A stretch of 64,000 nt of DNA from Actinernus sp. WN-2022 (Eukaryota; Cnidaria; Anthozoa; Actiniaria; Actinernidae): contig JAOWCC010000655.1 in NCBI GenBank assembly GCA_030867875.1, positions 9,942,269 through 10,006,268 of the forward strand. Direction: 5' to 3'. Both the position numbers and the translations under genes were made by a program. Shown one piece after another: positions 1 to 12,425 of this stretch. Below the pieces are notes generated by a model. The model had not been told where the DNA came from, searched no databases, and was given only the letters and a program-made list of their open reading frames with translations. The stretch's first letter is position 1, and each line of letters begins with the position of its first letter.

Positions 1-690
1 ACTAGAATTCAAGTTGAAGCAGCAGTCCTCACTTTTGAGACCTCGAACCGTGTTACAAAGAGAGGAAATGCAGCGAAAATGAGTGGAAGTGGGCAAACTC
101 GGCTGAATGAAAATCTGCCACGGCGAGTGCAAATTTATCGAAAGGAACCGCTTTCATGAGTTCACTTCAAAGGACAAATTTGCTGGAAACTACAAACTAC
201 AGTTTGTAGTTTTGTGGATTATAGCCATCACAGAATCAAAGACAATGGTAAATCAAGAGACAAATGATTTCGGTATGAGATAAAACTTGAAAACACACCG
301 AGAGCGGCGAGAGAAGAGCATAACAGCAACCGGCTTCCTGAATGAAAACTAGAACTTGTTGTTTCTCTATCAAGAACCACGGGGAAAATAACTCAAGTAA
401 GTACACTATTTTTAAGTCGAACAGTTCCAAAGTCTCGTTGTGTTATTTATTGCTCTAAGTAGACGTTATTTCAGTTGTGATTCACGAGGACCGAATAAAC
501 TCAACCCCGGCCAAAACTCGTAAGTAAATTTGTTTGTGACGGCTTATGGATTAAAATAAGCTTCAAGTTTAGCCATACTTATTTAGTTGCTTCTTTAGTG
601 GGTTTTGGAAAAGCTTTTTCTTTCATATTATTTATTTATTCGTGAGAAACATCAGTAAATATGCGAGCGGCCATTTTGGTAAATGCCTTG
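1..690. other. non-coding stretch, nothing recognised
   Basis: Only short open frames are present and none resembles a known protein or has clear splice sites. I see no RNA gene or mobile-element end here. Confidence 0.5.
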
Positions 691-695
691 TATGT

Positions 696-730
696 TATAT
701 TCACCTCCAGGCGCTCTGGAGGTGAATATA
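696..730. repeat. perfect 15-bp hairpin
   Basis: Two 15-base arms (696-710 and 716-730) are exact inverted copies around a 5-base loop. It lies just before a CCAATCAGAG-type stretch and is probably the core of a small MITE. Confidence 0.7.
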
Positions 731-887
731 GCGATGTATGACGTAATTCTCGACCAATCAGAGCACGGGAATCTCTATATTCACTGATGAAATTATACTA
801 ATTGTCTTTAGTAGTACAAGGGTTAAACGAGGATGGTTTTAGGGTGAACTTGACCTATATTAGCCTGCTAGCGGCTTGGCTTCTGGT

Positions 888-1749
888 TGTTTTCGGATTT
901 GCATGGTTACCTATGGCGTGCGGTCAAAATGGGGCGAGGAGAAAAGGGGAGGCCGGAGGACAGATAAAGAAAGACCGAGAGGCTCAACCTCGTTCCCAGG
1001 TTCTTCTCGTTCAGATCAAAGATGGCGGCTACTCCAGAGAAGACCCTGGTAAAGCCTGGATAACGTGATCAAATACTCCCAGATTTTTGGAGTATTTTGT
1101 CCGTGATATGACGTGTCCAAACCATAGGTATCCCAATCCGGAGTGAGCGAGAAGCGATTAACGGTATTTCAACGCGGCGAACGATGCAGTAAAAACAGGT
1201 CTACTAAATGGCTCGAAATGGGGTTTAGTTGGATAAATAAACAGTGGAAAAGTATCACAAATCTACCTAGAAGAGAATCCTAAAATGCCGTTCATTTTCC
1301 TTTAGCGTTGAAGCGAAGCGATCGATAGCACATGTTCAAGTTTAACGGCTTCTCCTTGCTTTCCCACTGATGAAACTTACCAGAAAACTACCCAGTAATG
1401 CTCTTCATCTATTGCTCTACCTACACAACGTGTTTTCAGGTTATTTAAAATCGTTTTATTGATAAAATATGAGCAATCGAATCTATATACAAGTTCATCT
1501 CTCTGGACTCTGTCCGTTTGGACAATAAAAAGCATTGTAAGAACAACCCTTGCGTCATAATCGAAGAGCCAATCAGAATACGTGAGAGTTCAGCGTTTAC
1601 CATGGTCTTCTCTGGAGTAGCCGCCATCCTGGATCTGACCGAGAAGATCCTGGGAACGAGGTTGCGAGAGGCTCTTCTTTTCTTCTTCCATTCCCTTTTG
1701 TCCTAGCCCCATTTTGACCGCACGCCATAGGTAACCCAATCCGAAAACA
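888..1749. mobile_element. fold-back MITE with about 165-bp arms
   Basis: Bases 888-1053 and about 1592-1749 are near-identical inverted copies. Shared blocks include the stretch with CTATGGCGTGCGGTCAAAAT and the one with GATGGCGGCTACTCCAGAGA. Small open frames across the arms are by-products of the repeat. No transposase is present, so the element is non-autonomous. The superfamily is unknown because no target duplication was resolved. Confidence 0.75.
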
Positions 1750-2582
1750 AATGAGCAAAAATACACCCAAATACACTCAGAATACTGGCGAAAAGTACCG
1801 TGAAACCATAACAAAGTATATATTTAACAGCTTAGCCTTCTCCTCATTCGCTCTGATGAACGGCTAGCGCTCGAAACATCAGCTGCTACTCGCTTCTCTC
1901 GCCGGTTAGCATACCTTAATCGACTGTTAGTTGGTTACACCATTGTTCTTCTCCAGTGGTTGAGGCAGTTTGGCTCAATACCAATTCTAGAATATACTAG
2001 AAAAAGCTGGAACTTTATTTTAGAATATTTCTAAGCTTTTTCTAGAATTTCTAGAAAATTCAAGTTCTGTTTCACAAGTGTCACGGAATTTAGGTCACTT
2101 CATTAACCGTCGAAATCGCAAAAAATGAAGTACATATACACCGTATGCCTTGCATTGTCGACCCCGCTCGAATAATCGCCCCTTTTTCATCCAAAATTAA
2201 GAAAGAATCGCCAAGTCTCGCTCGAATAATCGCTTCATATACATGTACTTTCAAAGTTCATGGGGGGGGGGGGGGGGGGGTTGGGGATTTCACTGGAGCC
2301 CAGTTCATCTCTTCTTCATTTCATATGCTCGTAATGTGCCGCATGGCGATCGTCAGGTAAGATTTTAGCCGTTGTTTATTTGTTTCTATACACAAAAATC
2401 ATATACCATGGAGAAATACAGTATTTTATATTCAGCAAATGGACCATCAAAGTTCCAGCGTGGCTTGCTCAAAAAATCCAATTGTTTGCGCCAGATTAAG
2501 CCAGATGAAGTGGAAATGAGTATTCTGAGTAGGTGGTCAGCAGTTGAGTATTTAAAATAAGTTGAAGGACTTGAGGAGTTAA
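1750..2582. other. non-coding stretch with a G19 homopolymer
   Basis: No supported gene. A run of 19 G at 2262-2280 is the only notable feature. The end of the stretch borders the TTAA-flanked transposon. Confidence 0.5.
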
Positions 2583-2586
2583 TTAA

Positions 2587-2614
2587 AGGCGCTGTGTCAC
2601 GGTACTGCGCATGT
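2587..2614 (+). repeat. left terminal inverted repeat, 28 bp
   Basis: Exact inverted copy of 11072-11099, preceded directly by TTAA. Confidence 0.9.
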
Positions 2615-3139
2615 CACAGTCTCCAGACATTGAATTGACAGCTGTGTTGTGTAACATCCAATGAGAATCAATCGAAATAAATTGCCGGAAACGCCACACT
2701 GTTTGGGTGATACGATAGGTAACTAGTTCCCGGAAACAAATAGTGTTGGTCTGCGTCGGCGGGGAAGATAAACACTGGTATATAATCAACTAAAGTCGAC
2801 TGAGGTATGCTAACCGCCGTGGAAAGCGCTATCGTGTTTGAGTTCATGGGGTTGTTTTGCCAGCAAAGAAAGGTTTTATCTAACTTGTCGTACAGTTTTT
2901 GCACTCCGGTCGGTTCATATAATTTCAGCCTCGTTTCTACGCCGTAGATATAATATATATTCACTGGAAAACATTCCATTTTTCCATATTATGTAAATAA
3001 CATGTAAATTGTTTGTAAATAGACTGTAAATTGAATTTACAAGAAAATTGGACATCTACAAAGTATGTAAAATATGGCTATCTTTGTAAATAGTTTGTAA
3101 ATTGGCAGATCACACTTTGTAAATTGTTTGTAAAATAGC

Positions 3140-3995
3140 AGAGCACAAAGTACAGTTTGTAAATTAGCAGGGCACAGTTTGTAAATTGTTTGTAAATTAG
3201 CAGGGCACAGTTTGTAAATTGTTTGTAAATTAGCAGCGCACAGTTTGTAAATTGTTTGTAAATTAGCAGGGCACAGTTTGTAAATTGTTTGTAAATTAGC
3301 AGGGCACAGTTTGTAAATTGTTTGTAAATTAGCAGGGCACAGTTTGTAAATTGTTTGTAAATTAGCAGGGCACAGTTTGTAAATTGTTTGTAAATTAGCA
3401 GGGCACAGTTTGTAAATTGTTTGTAAATTAGCAGGGCACAGTTTGTAAATTGTTTGTAAATTAGCAGGGCACAGTTTGTAAATTGTTTGTAAATTAGCAT
3501 GGCACAGTTTGTAAATTGTTTGTAAATTAGCAGGGCACAGTTTGTAAATTGTTTGTAAATTAGCAGGGCACAGTTTGTAAATTGTTTGTAAATTAGCAGG
3601 GCACAGTTTGTAAATTGTTTGTAAATTAGCAGCGCACAGTTTGTAAATTTTTTGTAAATTAGCAGGGCACAGTTTGTAAATTGTTTGTAAATTAGCAGGG
3701 CACAGTTTGTAAATTGTTTGTAAATTAGCAGGGCACAGTTTGTAAATTGTTTGTAAATTAGCAGGGCACAGTTTGTAAATTGTTTGTAAATTAGCAGGGC
3801 ACAGTTTGTAAATTGTTTGTAAATTAGCAGGGCACAGTTTGTAAATTGTTTGTAAATTAGCAGGGCACAGTTTGTAAATTGTTTGTAAATTAGCAGCGCA
3901 CAGTTTGTAAATTGTTTGTAAATTAGCAGGGCACAGTTTGTAAATTGTTTGTAAATTAGCAGCGCACAGTTTGTAAATTGTTTGTAAATTAGCAG
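3140..3995 (+). repeat. 33-bp tandem array, about 26 copies (left subterminal arm)
   Basis: The unit is two TTTGTAAATT-type half-units followed by AGCAGGGCACAG, repeated with single-base variants (GGGCAC, GCGCAC, TGGCAC). Because 33 is a multiple of three, the minus strand shows open frames of over 300 codons made of an 11-residue repeat. These are artefacts of the array, not a gene. Degenerate units extend on both sides, from about 2990 to 4075. Confidence 0.95.
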
Positions 3996-4256
3996 CGCAC
4001 AATTATTTATAAATATTGTTTGTAATAAGCAGGGCATAATATGTAATATGTAAAATGTTTGTAAATAATGAGTATATATCATATTGATGGGGGATGAAAA
4101 CGTAAACAGGGAGGGATTGATAAAACTTCCCAGAACAAAAATAGAAAAAGAAAGACTTAAACTGTTATTTTAAATACATGTATATTAATTTATTTCTCTG
4201 AACAGTATTTGTACTAGCATTTGTACTTACATAATTTTCCTAATAAACTTTAAAGT

Positions 4257-4407
4257 ACAGTGAACTCTCTCTAAGGCAGACACTTATGGGACCTATTTTG
4301 GTGTCCGGCTTATAGAGTTCAAAATACAGAGATTAAGTGGGAATGGATTTTTAGGGAACAAATTTGCTGTCCACCTTAGAGTGTCCGCTTAGAGGGAGTT
4401 GACTGTA
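4257..4407. mobile_element. small TA-flanked MITE nested in the large transposon
   Basis: Inverted ends TACAGTGAACTC... and ...GAGTTGACTGTA bound 151 bases. The interior mentions the same GTGTCCGCTTA phrase as the MITE at 8903-9291, so the two belong to one broad family. No coding capacity. Confidence 0.65.
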
Positions 4408-4753
4408 TATGGCAGTCAGCTTGACACTAAGGGTGCTTAACTGGCCAAAAGCCAGTGATACGTTGTGTTTGGCTAGTAGATTGCTTTCATTCTATGATCT
4501 TTTTGGCCAGTAGGAATAACAGCACATCAGAACATTTTGTAGGGAACTTCTAGAATTTACATTATATTATTTCAGTTTGGATTGTCAGGCCTAAAATTTA
4601 GCCAGTAAGGATTACTACATCACTACAGGCCCTTCAATTATATAGCTACTAGGATTGCTGGGTCCCTTTAAAAAAAAAACAGTGAAACCTACATGTAATT
4701 GGCAAAGTAGCAGATGAAGTGATCTTATTTACATTCCTAAATGTTACCTGTAT

Positions 4754-5172
4754 AGGGAACCTCGGCTAAAAACAATGTTTGCTCACAAATGATTGTTATG
4801 GATGCCTAAGTCTGTTTCTGTGTTTGTCTCATGTATATTGTACACTAGATTGTCATTTATGCACGTACTTTCCTGTCGATAAAACTCATTCAAATTTCCT
4901 GCGTGCAGCCATCTTGAATATCGTGACGTCAGTGTTGCACCTATTGTTACACAACAAAATAGCTATTGTTTTCTGACAATAGAGGCAACACTATGATGTC
5001 ATAAAATCCAAGATGGCAGTGTGCAGGAAATTTAAATGAGTTTTATCGACGGGAAAATCGGTGCATAAATGACATCTAGTGTAAAAATTACTGGAGACAA
5101 ACACAGAAACAGACTTAGGCATGCATAACGATCATTTGAGAGAAAACATCGTTTTTCAGACGAGATTCCCTT
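4754..5172. mobile_element. fold-back MITE with about 160-bp arms
   Basis: Left and right halves are imperfect inverted copies, for example GCCTAAGTCTGTTTCTGTGT at the left and its complement at the right, ending in AGGGAAnCTCG / CGAGATTCCCT. The centre contains an inner inverted repeat around AGCTATTGTTTTCTGACAAT. A truncated relative lies at 11715-11972. Confidence 0.8.
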
Positions 5173-5395
5173 TAAGATTGGTTAGGAGGGGGAGGGGGGC
5201 TAAATTTAAATAAAATTTCAAGATTATAGTGTTAATATATAGAGCTTTAATTCAGGGTAGTCAGTGTTTCATTTCATTTAATAAAGAGATGCAGGGCTCA
5301 GAAAAGCTGAAATGGCCTTTTACCAGGTTGTCATGATATACGTGTACCATAAAATCCTGGTTAAATAAGCTTTTCTGGTATGATTAAACCCCTGG

Positions 5396-5547
5396 CTATA
5401 GACCTATCCCCCGTGGCGGCCATATTTGAATAAACCTATTGTTAATGCTTACCCAGCCTCGTTTACCAACATCTTTGAGACCGAAGCTGGATAAGCATTC
5501 ACAATAGGTGTATTCCAAGATGGCCACCGCGTGGGATAGGTCTATAG
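5396..5547. mobile_element. 152-bp palindromic MITE
   Basis: Ends CTATAGACCTATCCC and GGGATAGGTCTATAG are exact inverted copies. The arms continue inward imperfectly and include GGCGGCCAT / AAGATGGCC stretches. Confidence 0.8.
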
Positions 5548-6520
5548 ACTGGTACCATAAAATCTAATCAAAGATCTCTACAACAAAACATGGCAGAATT
5601 AAAATAATTGCAAACTAACTTGCTGTTATAAATTTAATATCCATTTGGCATTAGATTTCATGGCCTCATAGTGCACTGGCTCACTAAAACTGAATCCACA
5701 CATAATTTCTAGCTCATGTACTTGATCTGATTGGCATTCGATAGACCTCTTCTTGTTCAAGCACTTGTGAGTCATCAAGTGACATAAAGTTTGGTGCCTA
5801 TGATGGAAGACAGTTAGATGTTATAATTTATTGAATACGAGGGTGAATGTACATTGTAGCAAGAGTTATTTTCCAAAATTGTATAGTGTTCTATTTCTAC
5901 ACACTGTTCAAAAAGATTGTAATGTAGTGATGTGAAATATCCCTAAAAAATAAATTTCACGATGTCCATGAATTTACAGATGAAAACTCGAAGAACTTAA
6001 AATATTGACTGAGGCAGCTCAAGCTCATGTTACGAAAATATAACTGATAAGGGTTTGTACATGTCAAAAGCGGCATCATTGAGCATGACCAAATAATTAA
6101 AATCAACAAAAATAATGTTGCACAACACTATTTACAACTGTAAAAGACGAATGAAGCGATATTTTCGTAAATGCTTTTGTGTTGTTTATTTCCCACCAAA
6201 ATTTGGCGGGGAAATTGGCAAAATTCAAACTTTCATAACGTTTGATTTCCTTAACCAATCAACATCGTGTTTTTGATTCCTTCATTCTCATCTGGATATT
6301 TTAACGATATAGGACATTCCGTTTGTAGAGGTAATAAACTGTTCTAAGAAACATATTACACATGGCTAAGTGACGTCATTGTGACATAGCTTAAATTATC
6401 AGTTTATATTCCCTTTACGATTCTACACCCACCTACATGTACCAAAATTCAATCATCTGCGTTGACAACTTTTTAAAATATAGAACTCATGCTGTTTTTA
6501 TGGTTGGTTGTGCCCACCTT

Positions 6521-7605
6521 GGTATGGGAAGCTTTATACGAAATATAAGGGTTTGTATGGGAACGTACGCGTAACAAACTCTGTTTACTAGCCAGAAATA
6601 CTGTAAATTTTTCGAATAAAAATAACTTACCGTGCTACAGTGATGTCTTAATAATAATACTAGTGATTTATTAGCAATACATCCACTAGGTGGCTCTTCG
6701 TTTGCTAAGAGCTAAATAAAATTACAACTTTAAGGGAAAAAAAGAATTGTGATACTAATAAGTCTTATTAACAATACTATGATATAAAATGTCTCATAAG
6801 TTACTAACTCTTAATATTAAGTATAAAAATGGCATAAAGGATTATTAGTGTTAATTGGCATAAAAAGTGCTATAATATATAGATAATTAAGCTATGCGTG
6901 ATTTCGCTTTACATAATAAGACATTCCTAATTGCCTTCAGTGACAAATGCACTATAACCTGTGATACGTCTACACCTTCTGAGAGGCTATTAAATGTGCA
7001 CGTGGCTATCTGTTGAAAATTATCTGATTCCCTAGGTAGGAATAATCTAGGGCCCAATGATGATCTTAAATTATAAGCGCTAACATAATATAATTCTGGC
7101 CACACTTCATTATGTAAAGCCTTATGGGTCAAGTTCTTTTAGAGTGATTTTAGTTGACCCGTGAAACAGAAACTATTAGTTAGTGTGTAATACCAAGATA
7201 AACACAAAAGAGAACAAAATAATTAGAGTGTAATAGTGTGTAATACGCTAAGTACTATATATTTCACGGGTTAAGTAAAATCACTCTATGGCTAAAGTTC
7301 TATAACACGATGACAATGTCATTGTTACATGCTATTTAGAAGTGACACATTAGACATGTTACATGTCTTGTGTCATGTGTCATGTTTCTCTCCTCGTTGG
7401 ATGGATTAAAACTGATTTCAGCAGTTCTCCGAAGAAAAAACCCGGCTGAAATCCACCCAACAATGATAGAAACACGACACAATACATCACAGTGCCAAGG
7501 TGAGTCCTTTTTATTTAAAAAAATACAGCATTTATGGCTAGAAAACGGAGTTTGTTACGTTCCCATGTAAATCCTTATATTTTGTAATATGAGCTTCCAT
7601 ACAAA
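6521..7605. mobile_element. about 1.1-kb inverted-repeat element
   Basis: Arms of about 110 bp match in inverted orientation: the left carries AAATATAAGGGTTTGTATGG and GTAACAAACTC, and the right carries their complements. Small open frames inside (6887-7132, 7370-7570) have no recognisable similarity. A second, smaller inverted repeat (7141-7287) is nested within it. Confidence 0.65.
7141..7287. mobile_element. small nested MITE
   Basis: The ends AGAGTGATTTTAGTTGACCC and its near-exact complement (ending TCACTCT) bound 147 bases. No coding content. Confidence 0.65.
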
Positions 7606-8902
7606 CCCTTAATCCCCTTAACTACTAAACTAGTTTCTTTATATAAAGTTTTATATTTTCGTAACATGAGTCATGAGCTTGGGTCGCCTGTGACTGAATT
7701 TGTTTGAATTGCAATGTATAAACTCGTGAAATTTCACTTCTAAAAAGCAATATACCCTCAGTTTGCTGTATAAATGAAATTTCTGTTTTACAAATATCAC
7801 TGACAGTCTTTATAAAAGTGAGACATTTCACTCTCTTCAGTCTTCGAACAGTAGTTCGATCCTTCGCTAAAAGATTTACTCTCATCGATTTGGTCATTAA
7901 ATGGATAAGGTAAAGGCTTTCAAATAATGAAGACCTAGCCTGAAATTCAGCCGTCTCCTCTGTTCGTTCCTCCCGACAGAGACGTGTCTCTCCGTGCTCT
8001 CTTGGGAGGAACGAACCAGTCAAGACCATGAGGCATAATCGAAATTATCCGTTTGAAAACAACAGCTGAACTAAAAGTATGATAACCTAGCGCGACATTC
8101 CCTTTTCTCGTTACAATCCACAACAATTGAAAGATCACATCTTACCTTTAAGTTTTCTTATCTCACATGTGTTTTGAAAACCATTGGATTGCTCAGTGTG
8201 GAAGCCATATTATACAAGAGATCACAAGAGATCGCACATCGTCCCGCCGAATCGAAGCCGTTAGTTTTCAAAATGGCGCGCTGTGCCCGCACAAACACGT
8301 CAGCGGTCTTTAGAAAAGCAATGCATCCTGGGATCAGTTCACAGCTTGCTAATAGTGGTGGGAGATGATCGCTGCTTTGCTCGGAGGTGATTGAGTAGCC
8401 AATCAGAGCGCGCGAAAAGTGATTCACTGGTGTGGTATATACTAAATACTAATATAAATATTCGAACTTTGCAAGCGATATATCAGGACTTTGTCGTCTC
8501 TAACGGAAATGACACTTGATCGATCGCTGAGCATGTACCTCCTCGTACACGTCAAGTTTAAATATACCGCCGGCTAACTCACGCAACTGGAAATTTGTAC
8601 TTCATTTCTGCATAAATCTCATAATGTTTCAGCCAGTCATCAAAGTTCCTCTTTCCCGGAGAAAGTTATGAAATAGACGCTTCTGTAAGTAACTTTAGAT
8701 TGTTTGAAAGATGTGTATAAATAAATAACACATGGTTAAATTATGATGCATGTGCTCTATAAGAATAACTATTAAATCGTGAACATTTTGACTTTTGTTA
8801 ATCAAAGCCTATTGTACGTGTAGTTGTTGACCTAGCTGTTTTATTACGACTGCGTGTGTAGGATTGTGTGGGATTGCTGTAATTACACCACTTAATACTT
8901 TA
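7606..8902. other. interior of transposon, no supported gene
   Basis: Short open frames on both strands (7625-8029, 8158-8427) lack recognisable motifs and overlap repetitive-looking sequence with CCAATCAGAGCGCG, a phrase common in MITE-like repeats. A 12-bp inverted pair (GTTCGTTCCTCC / GGAGGAACGAAC) lies near 7962-8010. Confidence 0.4.
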
Positions 8903-9291
8903 TACAGTCGAACCTCCCATAAGCGGACCGCTTACGGGAGGTGTCCTCGTACAGGAGGTTGACAGTAAGGATAGGAAGTGGCAGTCAACTGTGGAAATTG
9001 TAAACCATATGCTATCTTTTTATTACGCTGACCTTGATTTAGCTAGAATTCAAAGATAAAACTGCATACATTTGAAAAAAAAATGACTTCAATCTCTTCG
9101 GGTGTCCGCTTAAGAGAGGTTAATTTTGGTTAATTTTGCCCATGCGGACCTAGAGTTAGGTGTCCACGTCCACTTACGAGAGGTGTCCGCTTACAGGAAG
9201 CGTTATGTACTGAGTGTTTTATTAGAGATGGGCTGGACCGCGGAATTGTGTCCGCTTAATGGAGGTGTACGTTAGCGGAGGTTCGACTGTA
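8903..9291. mobile_element. 389-bp TA-flanked MITE
   Basis: Terminal inverted repeats TACAGTCGAACCTCC and GGAGGTTCGACTGTA are exact. The interior has repeated GTGTCCGCTTA phrases. The end sequence resembles the TACAGTCGAAG ends at 54555-55716. Confidence 0.8.
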
Positions 9292-9899
9292 ATTATAATA
9301 TCTGATATGCTACTCATTGAGTAGCTCATATATTAAACTCACGTACACATTTAACTCACTTAATGGGGAGTTGGCTTAGGAAACTTTTAGTGCCTTCAAC
9401 TTACCTTCAACCTTTCGTATTATCTACTTTTTTTTTTTACCCTAATATCTATTAGTGTATGTCAGTGTAAATTACCCAAATGTAAAGCTGAGAGTGTGAA
9501 ATAAAGAATAATGTCAATTATATATATATAGCAGGGATCCCAGGTGGGACACTATAACTCACATCATTTAAGTTAGTACACAGGTCTTGAATTAGCCAAA
9601 TAGCTGCTTTTAACTGTTAGTTTTAATATCATAACATTTTATCGAATTAGTTTATAAGTATACGTAATTAATGTTTAGAATTGTGATCCTTAGTAATTCA
9701 GTTATGCTGTAAGTAAGGTAATTATAATAAACGATCTATCTATCTATTGTTGTCATACCAGGGATCCCATCTGTCCAAACAGCTATCCCGGTTTTAGCCT
9801 TGGGATCCCAGGTGGGATTTTGTTATCAACCCAGGTAGGGATAGCTGGGAACTCATTAAATTACATGGGTTCAACTAATCCCACCTTCTGTCATACCTC

Positions 9900-10380
9900 T
9901 ATTTTTACATGGGTCCTAAATTGCATTTACAAACTATTTACAAAGTTCCCCGGGCCTCCTAAATTGCATTTACAAACTATTTACAAACTATTTACAAAGT
10001 ACCACCGGCCTCCTAAATTGCATTTACAAACAATTTACAAACAATTTACAAAGTTCCACGGGCCTCCTAAATTGCATTTACAAACAATTTACAAACAATT
10101 TACAAAGTTCCACGGGCCTCCTAAATTGCATTTACAAACTATTTACAAACAATTTACAAAGTTCCACGGGCCTCCTAAATTGCATTTACAAACAATTTAC
10201 AAACTATTTACAAAGTACCACGGGCCTCCTAACTTGCATTTACAAACAATTTACAAACAATTTACAAAGTTCCACGGGCCTCCTAAATTGCATATACAAA
10301 CTATTTACAAACAATTTACAAAGTACCACGGGCCTCCTAAATTGCATTTACAAACTATTTACAAGGTTTGTACACTCCGT
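9900..10380 (+). repeat. 54-bp tandem array, about 8 copies (right subterminal arm)
   Basis: The unit contains CCTCCTAAATTGCATTTAC followed by two or three CAAACAATTTA segments and a GTTCCACGGG tail. Its TTTACAAAC core is the complement of the GTTTGTAAA core of the 33-bp array, so the two arms are inverted relatives with different unit lengths. The 219-codon open frame across it is an artefact. Confidence 0.9.
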
Positions 10381-11071
10381 ATTTACATACAATTTACAGT
10401 TAATTTACAAAGATGTGATGTCCATATTTTTCCAAACTATTTACAAGGTACACAAAAGACACACATGTTTGTAAATTGAATTTCCAAACATTTTACATAC
10501 TTCTTTAAATTTCCATTGTATGGAAATTGTTTGGAAATTGATTTACATAGTATGGAAACAGTTTGTAAATCTATTTCCATACTATGGAAAATTGTGCTTT
10601 ACATACAATTGACATAGTATGGAAAAATGCAATGTTTTCCAGTGATTTCTTCGTATCACTTTTTAAAACTCCCATATCATTTATAATATGACTTGAAATG
10701 TTTTCTTGTGTTTCTTGAACTCTACTGGACATCCAAACCCTCTTCGCTTCTTGTTGGAATGCCAAAAAGCTTCCCATTTCTTGCGTTGTTCGGCTGCTGT
10801 ATTCAGAGTACTCAGTGGCGGTCTTCCCCGGCGGTAAGCATCGCTTATGCTTTTTTGTTTTAGTTGTGTTGCAGTCTGCAACGACTAATTTGAAATAAAC
10901 AAATAACTAAAACCTATTTAAGCACATCTTACATTTCTATAAATGACCAAAGGAGGCACGGATTAGTTCAAAAAGAACACTGATGGAAGTCGATTTAAAA
11001 ATCGATATTTCACCGCTCTGAGAATTTCGTTTCCGGGCTAGAACATAATTCAAAAGTCATCAGATTTTCAC

Positions 11072-11099
11072 ACATGCGCAGTACCGTGACACAGCGCCT
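11072..11099 (-). repeat. right terminal inverted repeat, 28 bp
   Basis: Exact inverted copy of 2587-2614, followed directly by TTAA. Confidence 0.9.
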
Positions 11100-11103
11100 T
11101 TAA

Positions 11104-11714
11104 AGACTGCGGTTAAAATATACCCAAGAAAAGACAAGTTCAGTAACCATATTTGAAGTTGCGATATTATGACAAGGCCATCCCAATAAAATGTTTCGTT
11201 TTCCATCACCGACCGACCCATTTTTTTTAAGCAAAAAAAAAGGATATACAAGGTTTAAGACCGACCCAGTTTTTTTGAAAAAAAAAAATTAAAAAAATTG
11301 AAGAATATATATATTTTTATTATACCTCTTTTCCGAGCTCTCCGTATTAGTTCCTTGCCTTTCTCGTGCAGATGGTCAATCCACAACTGGTAGAGGAAAA
11401 AGTTGTCGAAGAATACACGAGGAAAACTTTTATGTAAGTCTTCAAGCCCACTTGGTTCCATATCCTCTAACGTTTTTTTCCCTGGCCGACCCACCCACCA
11501 TGAGCCAGAGGGCGATGGTAAACGAAACATTTTATCTGGATGGCCAAATTTATTCTGAAGAAGTTTTTGCTTCAAGTACAAGCGTTTAAGAACTGGAACA
11601 AAATATTATTCTTGCTGTGCTTTTTCTTAAACTTTTTTGACAAAAGAGGCTTTTGTTTATCAGGCTGAAGTAAGGGGTACGGCTAAAATTATACGTGAGG
11701 TGTGGCTTTATATA
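11104..11714. other. non-coding, AT-rich homopolymer stretch
   Basis: Long T and A runs near 11221-11330 and no supported gene. Confidence 0.4.
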
Positions 11715-11972
11715 TGACGTCACAGTGTTGCCGCTATTGTTACACAACAAAAGAGCTATTGTTTTCTGACAATAGAGGCAACACTGTGACGTCATGAGAT
11801 CCAAGATGGCGGCGCGCAGGAAATTGAACCACTTTTGTGGACAGGAAAATCAGTCCATAACTGACATCTAGTGTACAATTTACAGAAAACAAACATGCAC
11901 AGCAATAGATTTAGGTATCCATAAGGAACATTTGAGAGGAAACATTGTTTTCCAGCCGAGATTCCCTTTAAA
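11715..11972. mobile_element. truncated second copy of the 4754-5172 MITE family
   Basis: An 80-bp central palindrome (11715-11794, ends TGACGTCACAGTGTTGCC and complement) and everything to its right follow the same order as the right half of the 4754-5172 element, ending CGAGATTCCCTTTAA. The left outer arm is missing. Confidence 0.75.
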
Positions 11973-12425
11973 CAGAAATACAAAAATAACACCCTGAGAT
12001 AGAAGAGAAATGGCATGTGAATGTCCTGATTTGCTTTTCAAATATTTTCTACGTAGGATGGCAAGAATTAAAGTGGATTACAAAAGCTTATCCTAGAAAA
12101 AAACGTGATTGCGGGTACATTGAACCGATTTCAAGTTGCTCTAAATTTATCAAAAAAGCAGTAATTTTCATCCACTCGAATCTTTGCCATCCTTCATCAA
12201 AATTGTCTCAAAGTTTCTCCAGTATATCTGCAAAGTATTATCTGCTAATCAAAGTAATTATTTGTATCTTTAGTCACGAGGTAGTTGATCATTTGGGGGT
12301 TGACACTGTTCCTTTAAAGTGCCACTACGATCAAATTTTGATATATCAATGTTTTTGCATATTCATAAAGTAGAGTCGATATATTATTACCAGTTCTTAT
12401 AACATAGAGATATAACACTATCGGC
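11973..12425. other. no supported gene
   Basis: A 118-codon open frame (12017-12373) has no recognisable domain or flanking signal. I could not find an LTR here for the adjacent gypsy remnant. Confidence 0.35.

Larger units (their letters stand above)
2587..11099. mobile_element. 8.5-kb TTAA-flanked DNA transposon, non-autonomous (Kolobok- or piggyBac-like)
   Basis: The first 28 bases (2587-2614, beginning AGGCGCTGTGTCACGG) are repeated exactly in inverted orientation at 11072-11099. Both ends are bordered by TTAA (2583-2586 and 11100-11103), the target duplication typical of Kolobok and piggyBac transposons. A second inverted match links 2961-2997 with about 10604-10643. Inside these lie long tandem arrays (3.0-4.08 kb and 9.9-10.4 kb) in opposite orientation that share a GTTTGTAAA core. 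The 5.8-kb interior has no transposase-like frame and contains several nested MITEs. The superfamily assignment rests on TTAA alone and is tentative; the element boundaries are secure. Confidence 0.85.

Noticed and set aside
3140..3995. CRISPR-like regular spacing of the 33-bp units
   Set aside because: Units are contiguous with no unique spacers, the context is eukaryotic, and no cas genes are present.
3037..4082. Open frames over 300 codons (minus strand) with an 11-residue repeat
   Set aside because: They are the translation of a 33-bp tandem array in two frames. There is no start context, no domain and no non-repeat coding flank.
8158..8427. Opposing frames near 8.2 kb as genes
   Set aside because: Both strands are open by chance across repeat-like DNA with MITE phrases; no family match.
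9820..10479. 219-codon frame with repeated HLQTIYK
   Set aside because: Product of the 54-bp array; no gene features.
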